From Asterella californica (lineage: Eukaryota; Streptophyta; Marchantiopsida; Marchantiales; Aytoniaceae): 64,000 bases of DNA. The stretch spans positions 30,689,501-30,753,500 of the forward strand of contig JAYKYS010000001.1 of NCBI GenBank assembly GCA_036924285.1, read 5' to 3'. Positions 46,736-57,309 of this stretch are shown here, piece after piece. Under the pieces are notes generated by a model. The model was not told the DNA's origin, did not search any database, and saw only the letters and a program-made list of their open reading frames with translations. Within the stretch, counting starts at the first letter, position 1, and the number at the start of each line of letters is the position of its first letter. The position numbers were made by a program, and so were the translations under genes.

Positions 46736-47232
46736 GCGATGCGACACTCAGTCATTTTACCTTTTCCATGTTTTCAGTTTTTTGTTTCTTAATTTTTGAT
46801 TGCGCAAGATTGCGGAGTGAGTGTGTGAATGAAAGTGGGCGAAGGCAAATTTACCTACGAAGGACGTAGTTTGCTGTCGTAGGTGTAATTCTGATTGACG
46901 AAAGTCTTTGTCATTTACTTTTAACGAAGAGACTTCAGTGGAGAATTTGACCGAAGGTCACTTCGGCCGAAGTTGAAACAGTATACTTCGAAGGTGTTTG
47001 AACGAAGATCTGAGAACATATTAGTTACTGTGAAGTGGAAGAGCATAAGTTAAATTGTAAGAAGAGTTCGGATGATGGTGGCTTCGTCTTAAGTCTGCCT
47101 TCTTCAAATAAGTGGGATGCTTAAGAGTGAGGATTTAGTTGGAAGAACACTTCTTAGGAAGAGTAAGGGCTTATTCTTTGAACCTTGATGTGAAGTCTGT
47201 ATTCTTCTGTTTTTTCAGAAGAAGACTAGTAA

Positions 47233-47820
47233 CATGCATCAAGATGACCTCAAGAGCACATGAACTTTAATTAATCAAGGGGTCGCCTTAACAGAGGAAG
47301 TTGTGAAACCTTCAGTGATAAAGGAGTCTCCTTAGCAAAGGAAGATGTGTAATATTTATTAAAAAAGGGGCTAGCTTAGCAAAGAGGATGTTGTACGCAT
47401 AAGGACAGCAAGGGGGCAGCTTAGCTTGGGATGCTTCTGATAAGCAGTTGTGCTTATAAGGACAGCAAGGGTAGCTTAACTATGGGCTTATCTTTTAGGT
47501 TAATTAACCTGCGGCAGATTTTGGACGGGACTTTTGACAGAGAATTGAGGAGACAGAGAGGAGACGTGCGCAGGAGAGAGAGGGGAGATTTTTGACGATT
47601 GAAGATTTTGAGGTTGGAGTCCACACTGAAATAAAGCTTATTTGAGTATTGAAATACCTATTTGGGTATTGGAGTGTTTGATTTGCATTTGGTGGACGCA
47701 AGAAGCAGGATTTTGAGTTCTCATCGCCTGCAGCAATCTATTTTTTTCTTTTGATAGTTTTTCTGATCAATCACAATCAGGAGGTCCGTCCTCCCCAAGA
47801 AAGACTTTCTCGTCACGACG
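47233..47820 (+). repeat. K-family LTR, right part
   Basis: Matches the - strand LTR at about 36140-35533. The first 0.8 kb is missing; the junction to F at 47232 is a deletion or rearrangement point. Ends CGTCACGACG, then TGG at 47823 begins the primer-binding site (TGGTGCTTCCACTGA). Confidence 0.78.
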
Positions 47821-47882
47821 TCTGGTGCTTCCACTGACAGCTATTGGAGTGACTGATTTGGAGAATTGATTGGATTGAGAAG

Positions 47883-49670
47883 ATGGATCACAGTGCTGCT
47901 GTACAAGGTGCTGTTGCTCAAGGTGCTCCTGTTCAAGGAGCTCCTGGAGGATGGAATTGGCTCTCAAGGAAGACCTATAGTAGTTCCAACAGCAACCGCA
48001 CAGCCTGCTATAGACACATCTCAGATTCTTCATACGTTGGCTGCCCTGATTCAGCAACAACTCGTAGTTGGAGGAACTGAGCAGAAATCCACAAAGACGT
48101 TACAAGCAATTGTTGATCGATGTGGGCGATTTGATGAAAGAGACGTTACTAAATACCTGCAAGAGTATGTGGGTGAGATGGAGCTAGTCAGGGCACTTGA
48201 AGTTGAGGTAATTTTGAGCTTTGAGTTAACTGTTGTCCCTGAACTGAGAGAGAAGGTTAGAAATTTACAGAGGAGACATCTAGGTGAGTGGACTCTGTTC
48301 GAACATGCACTGAGAGAAGAATTTTTATAAGAGGATTCTGAAAGAGTCATCAGAAAAACCTTCATGGACTGGATAGAGCGTCAGCCTGGATGTTCCATGG
48401 GATTGAATGAAGTAATTCGTGAATTTGAGAAGAGGTACTCTCAGCTTTCTGGTTTAGAGAGGTTGACGCTGGATGCTAAGAAAACGGAGTTATTCTTAGG
48501 TGCTCTAGATGAGTTTACAGCAGACAGACTTTGTTTCATGTTAGCTGATCGTGGAGCTGAGGGGGGAGTTACATCGGATTGGAGAAGAGTGGAGGAAGCT
48601 GTATCTACTCTTGCTAGACAACGCTGTGGTAGGATGGCACTGCAGCTAGAGACCTTGTCAGAACAGAGAGTAGCTCCTCATGTTCCAGTAATTCCTCTTA
48701 TAATATCCCGAGCACCTATAGTGATCCCTCAAGTACCTATTGTGGTTCCTCAAGCGCCAGTAGTGCCTATCCCAACACAGAGAGGATCTAGATAGCATCA
48801 GCGACCTGTTGAGAACCGAAATCAGAATAACCTGATTGTAGAGATCACTCAACAGTTGAGGGATTTGAGAGTTGAGATGGCTACTTTGAGGAGAGATCAA
48901 CGACCAGTCGCACCAGATGCTCGATCCATAGGAAGAACCTTTACCAGGAGATATATTTGGTACAATAGTCCAAATCATCTCAGAGAAGACTGCCAAGACT
49001 TGGCGGTTGTCTTGCAAGAGAGCGTAGTCCATTATCAGAATAACAGGTTGCTAACCGTCACTGGGTTACCTCTGAACACATATTTTGGAAGAGGAGAAAT
49101 GAGGAGTTCGCTTCCAATACTTATTGGTGCAACACTGGAGCGATGACGGCGGGTTCTGTGAAAGTTGAGGTGCGCTCTAATCCAACTATGGTTAAGCAGG
49201 CTGCTGAGGTTCCGGTTGAAATGATGAAGAGAGGTGCTGAAAGCATTAGGAGGGCTACTGGATGAAGAGACCCAATAGATGCAATTTATATTCGAGCGCT
49301 TTTAGAGACGAGTGGTGAACAAGATGCATTGATCAAAGACAAAAGAATGCGAGATGCTTCTGATTTAGATGCAGGAGTACCAGACGACAGTGACCGTCGG
49401 AGGATTACGAGGAAGAGAGCAGCGGAACCATCAACATCTGTACTAGCTGGTAGGTTTCCTGCTGCAGAGGATGTACCTTCTACCTCTACAGCTCCACCAC
49501 CTGCAGTAGATCCTATGGAAGGTATATATGATTCGTCATAGGAGGCTACTGCTACAGATAGAGTACAGGGGAAGAGATTCACAGCACAAGAAAAAGAAAA
49601 AGCTCCAGCTTACAAGTTAGCTGCAGACATCGAAACAAAAATAGACATGCGTGTTGTTTTGGAGCAACGC
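47883..49670 (+). pseudogene. K gag
   Basis: Opens at ATG 47883 (MDHSAAVQGA) and shifts frame early into the main frame (to 48330, then 48364-48795). It has the gag core (TKTLQAIVDRCGRFDERDV, EMELVRALE, WIERQPGCSMGLNEVIREFEKRYSQL). The zinc knuckle near 48950 has lost two cysteines (YIWYNSPNHLREDC). The last part (49550-49670, RFTAQEKEKAPAYKLAADI) leads to EQRV, where D2 interrupts it; it continues LDARVEFTLREIFG at 51652. Confidence 0.8.
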
Positions 49671-49672
49671 GT

Positions 49673-51651
49673 TGTCGTGATGTGAATTATTCCACATAGT
49701 GAATAATTCACCTCTCAGTTAGGAGTTAGTCTATCTGAGTGAAGTTAAGACTTCAGAGAAGTCGATTCTGGAGGAAGTGAGCATTCGAAAATCTGAAAAT
49801 ACCACGGCGTAGGTCTCGTCGCGCTGATCACCGTGGTATGTTCAAAAGTTGCAAACGGAGTTGCAGGCGAAAAGTTACTTGGAGTTTTTCTACAAGATTT
49901 CTGATACCGGGAAATTTACCATAAATCAGAGTGAGTTAGAAAAATACTTTTTAGATTTTTCTCATGTAGATTGTAGTATGTAGTATTTGTTTAAAATTCA
50001 AAATGTACAAAAAGAGCATGTCTAGAGAAAGTTATGGCACTTTGTGTTAGCAAAGGAAAGACGAAATACCGCAGCTTTCTAGCATATTAGCTTAGAAACT
50101 GGTCTTCAAAACCAGTTGTGAGATCAGCTTCCGTGGTGTAGCTGAGAAACTTGTAGGGAGGAGGTCTCCGGATCAAATCCCTTCAGACTCACAACCGGCT
50201 TGGAGTAGGCTGGCCCCTTCGGGGGAATATGAGGGGCACCAAGTTGCCTAGGGGCGAGACACTAGATGTCCCTTAAACGTACCGTGAATGCGGGACGCCT
50301 CCGTCTACCCCTGCACTAGTGCAGTCATCTAGTGTGGATGCTAGAGGGAGATTACCACCGGGTTTCGAAATGGACCTCCCACCTTCGGGTTGGCGGGGTA
50401 ATTAGTACGAATTAGGTTGTGGCCCTTTAAGTCCTGGGGTAGCGAGATGGCATCAAAGATACTCCAAGTCGCACTTGGGTCGAAAAATCAAGTGAAACTG
50501 ATACCTGAGGCAATACTTACGGCACTTCGAAGTTTAAGGGGGCCGAGAAACGACAATGATGATAACTCGGGCTCCACGTGTCAGAACGAGGTGATTCCGG
50601 TGGCCAGAGGTAGCCGTGGTGGAGTTACTTCGACTGGAGGTGTCAGATGCTGACTGTACAGTCGAGACGGTGGCCGTCCGTACAGATGAATCTGCGAAGC
50701 TTAGTGAAATAGTCTTCTTACGTGTAGATATATTATCAGTCATTTAATTTTCTGCTGCCATCTGTTTAGAGTATCTTTTACCTCTGCCAGGTGACAGTGG
50801 AGGATGCGTAGGGTAGAGGAAAACCCAGAGGGGTGTACTCTGGAGAGAGGGAGAATTCTCAGACAGTGTGCACTATCGCATTATCGCGAAGATTGTCGAT
50901 CATCGAGCAATGTAGAGTTTACCGTGCGAGAGCTATCGAGTAGAGAGAAACAGTAGAGCTGAGGAGAAGATTTTGACACAGAGGTTACGTCTGAAGAGAA
51001 CTTCTGTCTGATCAGTTTTTTTGATATCGAGGGATTGAGAGTAGAGAGCAGAATCGAGTAGATAGGAGACCTACAACTTGTACGCACATCTTTTCTGAAA
51101 AGAAGACGGGAAGCTTCTAGGTGAACACGCTGGTGCTTCACAGGAGCAGTTTTCTGATATTCTGAGTTACTGAGCGTTATCTTTGCAATCTGCATGACCT
51201 GGAGTTGAAGATCTACTTGCACGCCGTGTATTTTATCTTGGCCAGATCGAGAACGTGGTGGTGTGGTTTCTTGCGATCCGTATTTCGTGTGTTGTTTTCG
51301 CCCTCCTCTTCACGATCGTATCACAGCTAGAAGGTTCGCCCTTCCCAGGAAACTCTCGCCTCGACAACGCACATCTTTTCTGAAAAGAAGACGGGAAGCT
51401 TCTAGGTGAACGCGCTGGTGCTTCACAGGAGCAGTTTTCTGATATTCTGAGTTACTGAGCGTTATCTTTGCAATCTGCATGACCTGGAGTTGAAGATCTA
51501 CTTGCACGCCGTGTATTTTATCTTGGCCAGATCGAGAACGTGGTGGTGTGGTTTCTTGCGATCCATATTTCGTGTGTTGTTTTCACCCTCCTCTTCACGA
51601 TCGTATCACAGCTAGAAGGTTCGCCCTTCCCAGGAAACTCTCGCCTCGACA
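49673..51651 (+). mobile_element. Solo LTR D2 with internal tandem duplication
   Basis: LTR from TGTCGTGATG to CTCGCCTCGACA, flanked by GCGT (49669-49672 and 51652-51655). Removing it joins EQRV and LDARVE of K gag. The basic LTR ends at 51366; bases 51082-51366 are repeated once more at 51367-51651. D1 on the other strand (1348-8914) is the same family without the duplication. Confidence 0.82.
51367..51651 (+). repeat. 285-bp tandem duplication at the end of D2
   Basis: Second copy of 51082-51366 with only about three mismatches by eye. It covers the LTR 3' end (U5). The target duplication GCGT follows the second copy, so the duplication came with or after insertion within the element. Confidence 0.88.
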
Positions 51652-52498
51652 GCGTTCTGGATGCTAGGGTTGAGTTTACGCTTCGTGAGATATTTGGTAT
51701 CGCAAAGAGAGAGTTTCATGAGTTGATATAGACATCATGAAGAGAAAGAGGCAAGTGTTGACTGAGCAAGTAAGTAGTCAGATGGTTGGAACAGTAGATG
51801 CTATTGGTGTTGATGGGTTCAAAGATGATAAGTATGAAGCATGGGTTGCTGGTCCGGATGTTATTGAGAATGAAGATGAAGAGTTTGAGGAGGATAGGTC
51901 AAGCACAGACAGTGATTTCAAAGAGAAGCATTGAGCACGAGCGACAACAGAGACGCATGTTCGACTTGGAGGACTTTCTGAACCGGTTCTTGCGCTTGTG
52001 GATCACGAGTCGGAAATCAACATCATTTCCAAGGAGGTGTATGAGAAAGGACAGTGGTCAATCGAAAGGAATCACGGTTGGATATTTCGTGCAGCAAATA
52101 ATCTAAAGGGTGAGTTATACGGAGCATGTCCCAATATGCGTGTAAGGATTGGAGATGTAGAAGTCGATCAACATTTCTTTGTGCAGTCGTATGCATCTTA
52201 TCCTGTCATATTGGACCAGTCTTACATCACCGCTGTTCGAATGGAGACGAAGGTGATGAACGATGAGTCTCATTATGCCAGAGTTCGGAGTCTTGATGAC
52301 AAGTACTCTGTACAGTTTTTAATTGTTCGTTCAAGACATGAGCGAAATCGACAAACTCTTAGACAAAGAGATGTAAGAGTTTTCGCAGTCCACTCCTCTA
52401 GAGCGGGAAGACAAGGGTGTAGGACCTACGGTTGCAATCTCATCAGAATTGGTTCAGTGCTAGAGTTGGAACATCGGAGCCTACACCAAGGACGATGA
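51652..52498 (+). pseudogene. K gag end and aspartic protease
   Basis: LDARVEFTLREIFGIAKREFHELI is the conserved end of gag in this type. A 65-codon acidic stretch (51737-51934) follows, then in another frame the protease: LVDHESEINIISKEVYEKGQW, WIFRAANNLKGELYGACPN, HFFVQSYASYPVILDQSYITAVRMETKV. The usual D-H-G is D-H-E here. This is the protease whose linker and RT are at 11899. It breaks off around 52440-52500, where J resumes. Confidence 0.78.
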
Positions 52499-52542
52499 CA
52501 TCCATTGTAAGGTTCAGTTCGGTCATCACTTGACCGGACGAG

Positions 52543-52815
52543 TTGTTAGAGAGCAATGCCCATACGGAGGATACTCCGGTCTTTGAGGAGATGGAGGACA
52601 TGCCTAGCATGACTACGGTAGTACCATCTGCCTTGGATGTTCCACTCTGGAGTTCGAGTGGAGAGTTGCAGCCACATGCTGATCGGTTGGTGCAGCAGGC
52701 TTGGAGTGAAGCTTTTGTACCACCAGTAGAAGAACCAAAGGTTGTTCCTGCTACTGACCCTGTGACCTTATCACCGTTGGATACGACTCCCATTGTATGG
52801 TAGTATCCAGAGGAG
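52543..52815 (+). pseudogene. J linker before the methyltransferase
   Basis: An open frame of 86 codons (EDTPVFEEMEDMPSM, HADRLVQQAWSEAFVPPVEE) ends in TAG at 52801-52803, but the same frame continues straight into methyltransferase motif I. Acidic and proline rich, no fold recognised. It is the first part of J seen after the K insertion. Confidence 0.5.
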
Positions 52816-53760
52816 GATGTGTGTGTACTGGAGCTGTATGGAGAGATCAGCACAGGTTTGGCTCGGTATTGCAGGGAGGCATGCGAGTACAATGATACTT
52901 GTATGTGCAGAGAGATGAGGTTACGAGATGCATTTCATTGCGTCATGTGACACGTTTGGTGCAGAGATATCTTGAGTTGTTGTCCATATCAGTTGTTAGA
53001 GGATACCAGCAAGTATTACTGTCAGATATTTCGTTGCTGGGGGTGCAAGATCTCACGTTTGTTGACACCATTCACTTGGTGATAGCCGGGTGGTCATGTC
53101 AAGATCACACGCGTGCTGGGAGAGGTCAGGGTTTACATGATCCGTGATCTAGGATGTTCTGGGAGATGTTACGGATCTTACGATATATTCAGACGCATCA
53201 GGTGGATTCTCTAGCGTACATCTTGGAGAACGTTCCTTTGTTGGATGATCCTTGTACACAAATGGTGACGAGTGTGCACTAGGTGCGGTCCTGGGTCGGA
53301 CCAGCAGTGTTGTTAGATGCAGTGAGAGTGAGATCTCGTGCACATCGTCCACGGTTTTGGTGGACGAACTTGTTACCGAGGGAGGTGCTCAAGTGAGCAC
53401 ACGATGCAGTGAGACGATCAGAACACCTCACAATCGATGGCATCTTGGATGCATGACGACGATCTCAAGTAGTGAGAGTCGTCAATAGGTCACTTATGAT
53501 AGTGGTGAACTTAGTGGGACGGCTCATGGTAGCGTTATCCACTTTGGTAAGCTTTCTAGCGTCACATGTTTACAGGATGGAGGACATGGGCTTGTGTGGG
53601 ATGCTCAAATACGGTAGTTGGTGGAGCTCAATGCCGATGAGAGAGAGTGAGCGATGGGTTTCGCTACGAGTACGACGGCAGTAGCTTCGGTGTCGGAGGT
53701 TTCACGTCATCAAGTATTGGGTCAAGCAATGGACTAGAATTGCTTGACATGGATTGTTGC
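52816..53760 (+). pseudogene. C5 cytosine DNA methyltransferase of J
   Basis: Conserved motifs of C5 methyltransferases occur in order over three frames. Motif I: VLELYGEISTGLA (52825-52863), SAM binding. Motif IV: VIAGWSCQD with the catalytic Cys (SCQ 53094-53102) and SRAG-like TRAGRGQGLHDP. Motif VI: AYILENVPLL (ENV 53226-53234). Motif VIII: VRSRAHRPRFWW (53328-53363). Motifs IX-X: AMGFATSTTAV and LGQAMD (53717-53734). Stops at 53145, about 53278, 53402, 53648 and 53735 and frame changes near 52898 and 53560 inactivate it. It lies between protease and RT in the same orientation, so it is part of J's polyprotein. From memory, retrotransposon-borne C5 methyltransferases are known from charophyte algae and dinoflagellates. 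Confidence 0.88.
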
Positions 53761-53832
53761 TCCGACGCTGCTCAGCCACTCCATCCATGACTCCGATGCT
53801 GCTCAGCCTTGGAGTGGCTGAGCAGCGTCGGA
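53761..53832 (+). repeat. Perfect 23-bp hairpin after the methyltransferase
   Basis: Arms 53761-53783 and 53810-53832 are exact reverse complements; the 26-base loop holds a third partial copy (53791-53808). A second, smaller palindrome (CAAGCAAT/ATTGCTTG) is at 53726-53745. Could be a small foldback insertion or a structure in the RNA. Confidence 0.85.
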
Positions 53833-54185
53833 TGCGATCAACTGGTGTTACTGCTCGGACACTTTTGAGCTCTTTGTCTATCGAGTCGATAGAGACAAAG
53901 ACTGGGGGCGAGGCGTGTGGAGTTCGTCATCCTTGGACTCATGGGATGTCATAGGAGAGAGTGTGGAGCTTGCAGCTAGGACTGTAGGAGTTTTTCGCAC
54001 AGTGGCGGTGGAGGTTGTTGGTGGTGAGTAGAAGGAAACTGCTCCAGAGGCTGCAAGATAGCAGTCAATGACTTTGTCTTCTATCTCTAGCATGGTGACA
54101 GAGGATACTTGAGAGGAAGAGACAAAGAGTTCAGAGATTCATGAAGAGCTACAAGAATTGTTTTCCCTTCAGTATGAAGGATTTG
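53833..54185 (+). other. J methyltransferase-RT linker
   Basis: No domain recognised. Short frames are serine and threonine rich; stops in all frames. Confidence 0.4.
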
Positions 54186-55060
54186 GGTACCTTGAAGGGA
54201 CCAGGTATAAGGATCGACTTGACTAATGACATGCCAATCTTTTGACGTCCTTACAAGTATATTGATATGGAGAGAGCCTTGATCCAGAGTAGGACTCAAG
54301 ACTTGTTGGAGGTTGGGTTGGTGAAGATGTTGCATGGAGAGTATGCATCTGTCACAGTTATGCAAGCAAAGAAAGATATGTATGGCAACTACACAGATAG
54401 ACGGATGTGTGGAGACTACCGTCTTATCAATCGGCAGACGAAGTTCGAATAAGTATGCCAGCCGACACCTGAGGAGATCTTTGATGCAGTGGGGCATGTG
54501 AAGGTCTTCAATATTTTGGATCTTCGAGCAGAGTATCATCAATTGCCAGTGAGAGAAGAAGATAAGTCCAAGACAACATTCTGGAGAATTGACTCTCACG
54601 GCAAAGATTGTTTCTATCAGTGGCGCTTCTTACTATTTGGGTTGAAGAACGCCCTTGCTGAGTTCCAGAGGGTGATGGACAAGATCTTAGTAGGATTGGA
54701 TTTTGTCAGATGTTATACTGACGACATCTTGGTCTATATTGTTATTGTGGAGGAGCACGAGAGACATTTACGAGATGTGTTCGAGCGATTGAGAGCTCAT
54801 GGGTTGAAGTTACACCCTGGGAAGTGTAAGTTCTTCCAGGAGTTGGTAGAGTATTTGGGCCACACCATCTACCCAGGTGGGTTGGGTGTTCAACAAACGA
54901 AGGTTGAGGCTATTGCACGTATCTCACGTCTCACAGATGTGAGTCGAGTTCAAGGATTTGTTGGTTTGACGAACTTCTATCGTTGGTACGTGAAAGAGTT
55001 TAGTGCAATTGCGAAGCCATTGACCAAGCTGATGAAGGTGGACCAAGAGTGACAGTGGGG
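54186..55060 (+). pseudogene. J reverse transcriptase
   Basis: LKGPGIRIDLTNDMPIF, RALIQSRTQDLLEVGLV, then YASVTVMQAKKDMYGNYTDRRMCGDYRLINRQT, TPEEIFDAVG, FNILDLRAEYHQLPVREEDKSKTTFW, YQWRFLLFGLKNALAEFQRVMDKI, and the palm YTDDILVY (YTDD 54714-54725, usually YIDD). The thumb reads VEYLGHTIYPGG and VQGFVGLTNFYRWYV. Two stops in the fingers (in IF*RPY and after KFE) and a TGA at about 55050. It copies the element RNA; this type of RT usually goes with the methyltransferase. Confidence 0.88.
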
Positions 55061-55530
55061 AGATGAGCAGGAGCGAGCTTTTGTAGAGCTCAAGGATAGA
55101 TTGACATCTGCTCTCATCTTGAGGAGATCCGTTAGGAGGCATCTTTTCCAACTGCACACAGATTGGAGTATGTTGAGACTTGGAGCAGTGCTGACTCAGC
55201 ATGATGATGAGAAAAAGGAGTTTGTGGTAACGTATGCCAGTCGCTTCAACAATTTGGTGGAGGCGAGGTACAGTTTGTACGAGGGGGAGTGTTTAGTTGC
55301 AGTGTGGGCTGTTGCACACTTCCGATGTTACCTGTTTGAGAACGCCTATACTCTCATCACTGATCACCAGCCGCTCAAGTGGTTGATGAAGTCCGACAAG
55401 CTTAAAGGGAACACGATGGACTCTTATCTTACAGGAGTATGACTTCCATGTAGTACATAGACATGGAGTTACAAACCTAGATGTCGATGGGTTGAGTCGT
55501 AACCCATGCACGAGTTAGCAGGATCAGACT
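55061..55530 (+). pseudogene. J RNase H
   Basis: HTDWSMLRLGAVLTQHDDEKKEFVVTYASR, EARYSLYEGECLVAVWAV, FRCYLFENAYTLITDHQPLKWLM: the usual D-E-D order of Ty3 RNase H. A frame change near 55415 leads to VHRHGVTNLDVDGLSRNP, the conserved end. Removes RNA from the hybrid during cDNA synthesis. Confidence 0.85.
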
Positions 55531-55899
55531 GGAGCTCGATGGCATGACGAGGTTGATGAGGAGATAGTGCCAAGGTGGCATGCATCTTTCTTTCTTTGTG
55601 TGTTGACCATGACTCTAGTATGGAGGACCAAATCGTATCTTTCTCTGGTTAGAGAGTAGATGATGAGTCTGATGAGATGGTGTACCAGATCAGCGAGATA
55701 TCCATGACGATGTGACTGTAATGGAGTATTTACATACTGGCGTGGTGATAGGCATAGTAAGTGCCAAGGAGCGAGATCGTGCTTTCAATGAGCGGAGAGA
55801 TTTCAACGAGAAGGACGACATGTACTTCGAGTCTAGGACGATGAGAGAGTACGGATAATGTCACATCCATCTCAGAGGGCACAGTTAGTACGACATGTC

Positions 55900-56620
55900 C
55901 ATGAGGAGTTGGGACATTTGGAGTGAAGCGTACACATAGCTTACTCCAAGGACAGTATTGATGGCGTGGTATGCACGTCGATGTGCAGCAGTTTGTCGCA
56001 TGATGTGTGGTTTGTGATCGAGTACGAGCATCATTTAATGCTTCTTCTCCAGAGTTGCACCCTTACCGATTATGGGTTGGGTTACCGTTGGAGTTTGGAT
56101 TTTGCAGGACTCTTACCGTTGATCGTACGTCACCACCAGTATGTGTTGGTGATGATGAAGCACTTCTCCAAGTGGATTGAGTTGGTGGTATTACCAGACA
56201 AGGTGAGTGAAGGGACGGCGTATGCATTCTTAGATCGAGAGCTGAGTCGTTTTGGAGCAGCAGCTGAAGTGCTGACAGATCAAGGTACAGATTTCTTTGG
56301 TGAGTTTTAGACCTTATGTGATCAAGTGCTGATCGATCATCGGACTACATCTCGAGATCATCTTGAGGCGGATGGTTTGGCGGAGAGGGTAGTTCAGACG
56401 GTGAAGAGAGGATTGCGCAAGTATGGCTTGCAGAATGGTCACTTGAGAGATTGGGATGTGCAGTTATCATGGTTGGCTAAGGGCTACCATTTTAACCGAC
56501 AAGCGTCTTTGGTTTCCTTCTCACCGTATTTTCTATTGTATGGCCGAGATCCAGATCTATCTTCGGTCATTTGTCGTGATTCTGTTGAGGTGCTGAACCT
56601 TGATGACCCGGATATGTGAG
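55900..56620 (+). pseudogene. J integrase core
   Basis: The zinc-binding cysteines CVVC are near 56000; the core holds WSLDFAGLLPL (Asp), VLTDQGTDFFGEF (Asp) and ADGLAERVVQTVKRGL (Glu), the DDE triad. The conserved end is WLAKGYHFNRQASLVSFSPYFLLYGRDP. A TAG at about 56310 and frame changes break it. Bases 55531-55900 hold the helical linker with stops and no other gene. Confidence 0.85.
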
Positions 56621-56661
56621 TACACGCATGTTCTCAATGAACAGAGACATTTCAGAGAGTT

Positions 56662-57135
56662 ATGCCTATGGCTTTTGAGAACCTAACGATTTCTCAGCAT
56701 AGAGACACGTTGCGATATGCGACTATTCGAGGAGGAGGTTATCGGTCATCGATTTGCAGGTTTCATCCTAACGATTATATCTATCTACAGCAGATTGCAC
56801 CGACGACGTTAGACGTGACCGCAGGACGCACTATTTTACGAGTACGTGAGGTGTTATCTTCTGGAGTACTCATGTTAGAGGGCCGTGATGATGTTGTTTG
56901 GAAGGACCATGTGCGTAATTGCACGCCATGTCATCTTTCTAACATCGATGGTATTGTTGATCCAAGCTTACCAGTTGTACGGGCGGGCTTGAGGTGTATG
57001 TTATGTGGATCTGCTGGTAGAGCAGCCCATATGTTGGTGTGTGATGGTTGTTCTAGAGGTTAACACATGTCATGTTTGACTCCATCTCTCAGTGTCGTTC
57101 CTACTGGACGGTGGGTTTGTCCTCGATGTATATAG
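56662..57135 (+). pseudogene. J integrase C-terminus with PHD finger
   Basis: An open frame of 133 codons has a basic beta-rich part (FHPNDYIYLQQIAPTTLDVTAG, ILRVREVLSSGVLMLEGRD), then a PHD-type zinc finger: C at 56995 and 57004, C at 57040 and 57049, H at 57064, C at 57073, C at 57118 and 57127, with Trp two residues before the seventh ligand (57112). TAA at 57061-57063, just before the His, is the only lesion; the frame continues to TAG 57133-57135. PHD fingers read histone tails, so this module could steer integration to chromatin with a given mark, as chromodomains do in chromoviruses. Confidence 0.85.
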
Positions 57136-57293
57136 CGGAGATAGCTGATTAGATCTTTGCGTGGTATGGATTGCAGACATGCGATAAACGATAGGGTGAT
57201 GTAGCACTCGATCTCCTGATCCTTGCACTCATGAAGGTGTATATCACGTAGTTGGGGTATGGAGCTATCTGGAGTTAGAGGGACCTAACCGTC
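57136..57293 (+). other. J 3' untranslated part
   Basis: No coding frame supported; leads into the polypurine-like tract. Confidence 0.45.
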
Positions 57294-57309
57294 AATTAGG
57301 GAGGGCGAT
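57294..57309 (+). other. Polypurine-like tract of J
   Basis: ATTAGGGAGGGCGAT is followed by TGTGATACA, which would open a 3' LTR of about 107 bp ending CATGACA at 57416, then the GCAT duplication. The 5' end (10626) does not look like it, so the LTR call is uncertain. Confidence 0.45.

Larger units (their letters stand above)
44289..47231 (+). repeat. F 3' LTR, at least 2.9 kb, with ORF inside U3
   Basis: Starts TGTGAAGCC after the polypurine tract. A TATA box occurs only at 46729, so about 2.44 kb of U3 precede it. That U3 is mostly occupied by the coiled-coil ORF. The right end is lost: K LTR sequence starts at 47233 without the F terminus. Words such as ACTTCG and CGAAG are strikingly frequent. 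Confidence 0.65.
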
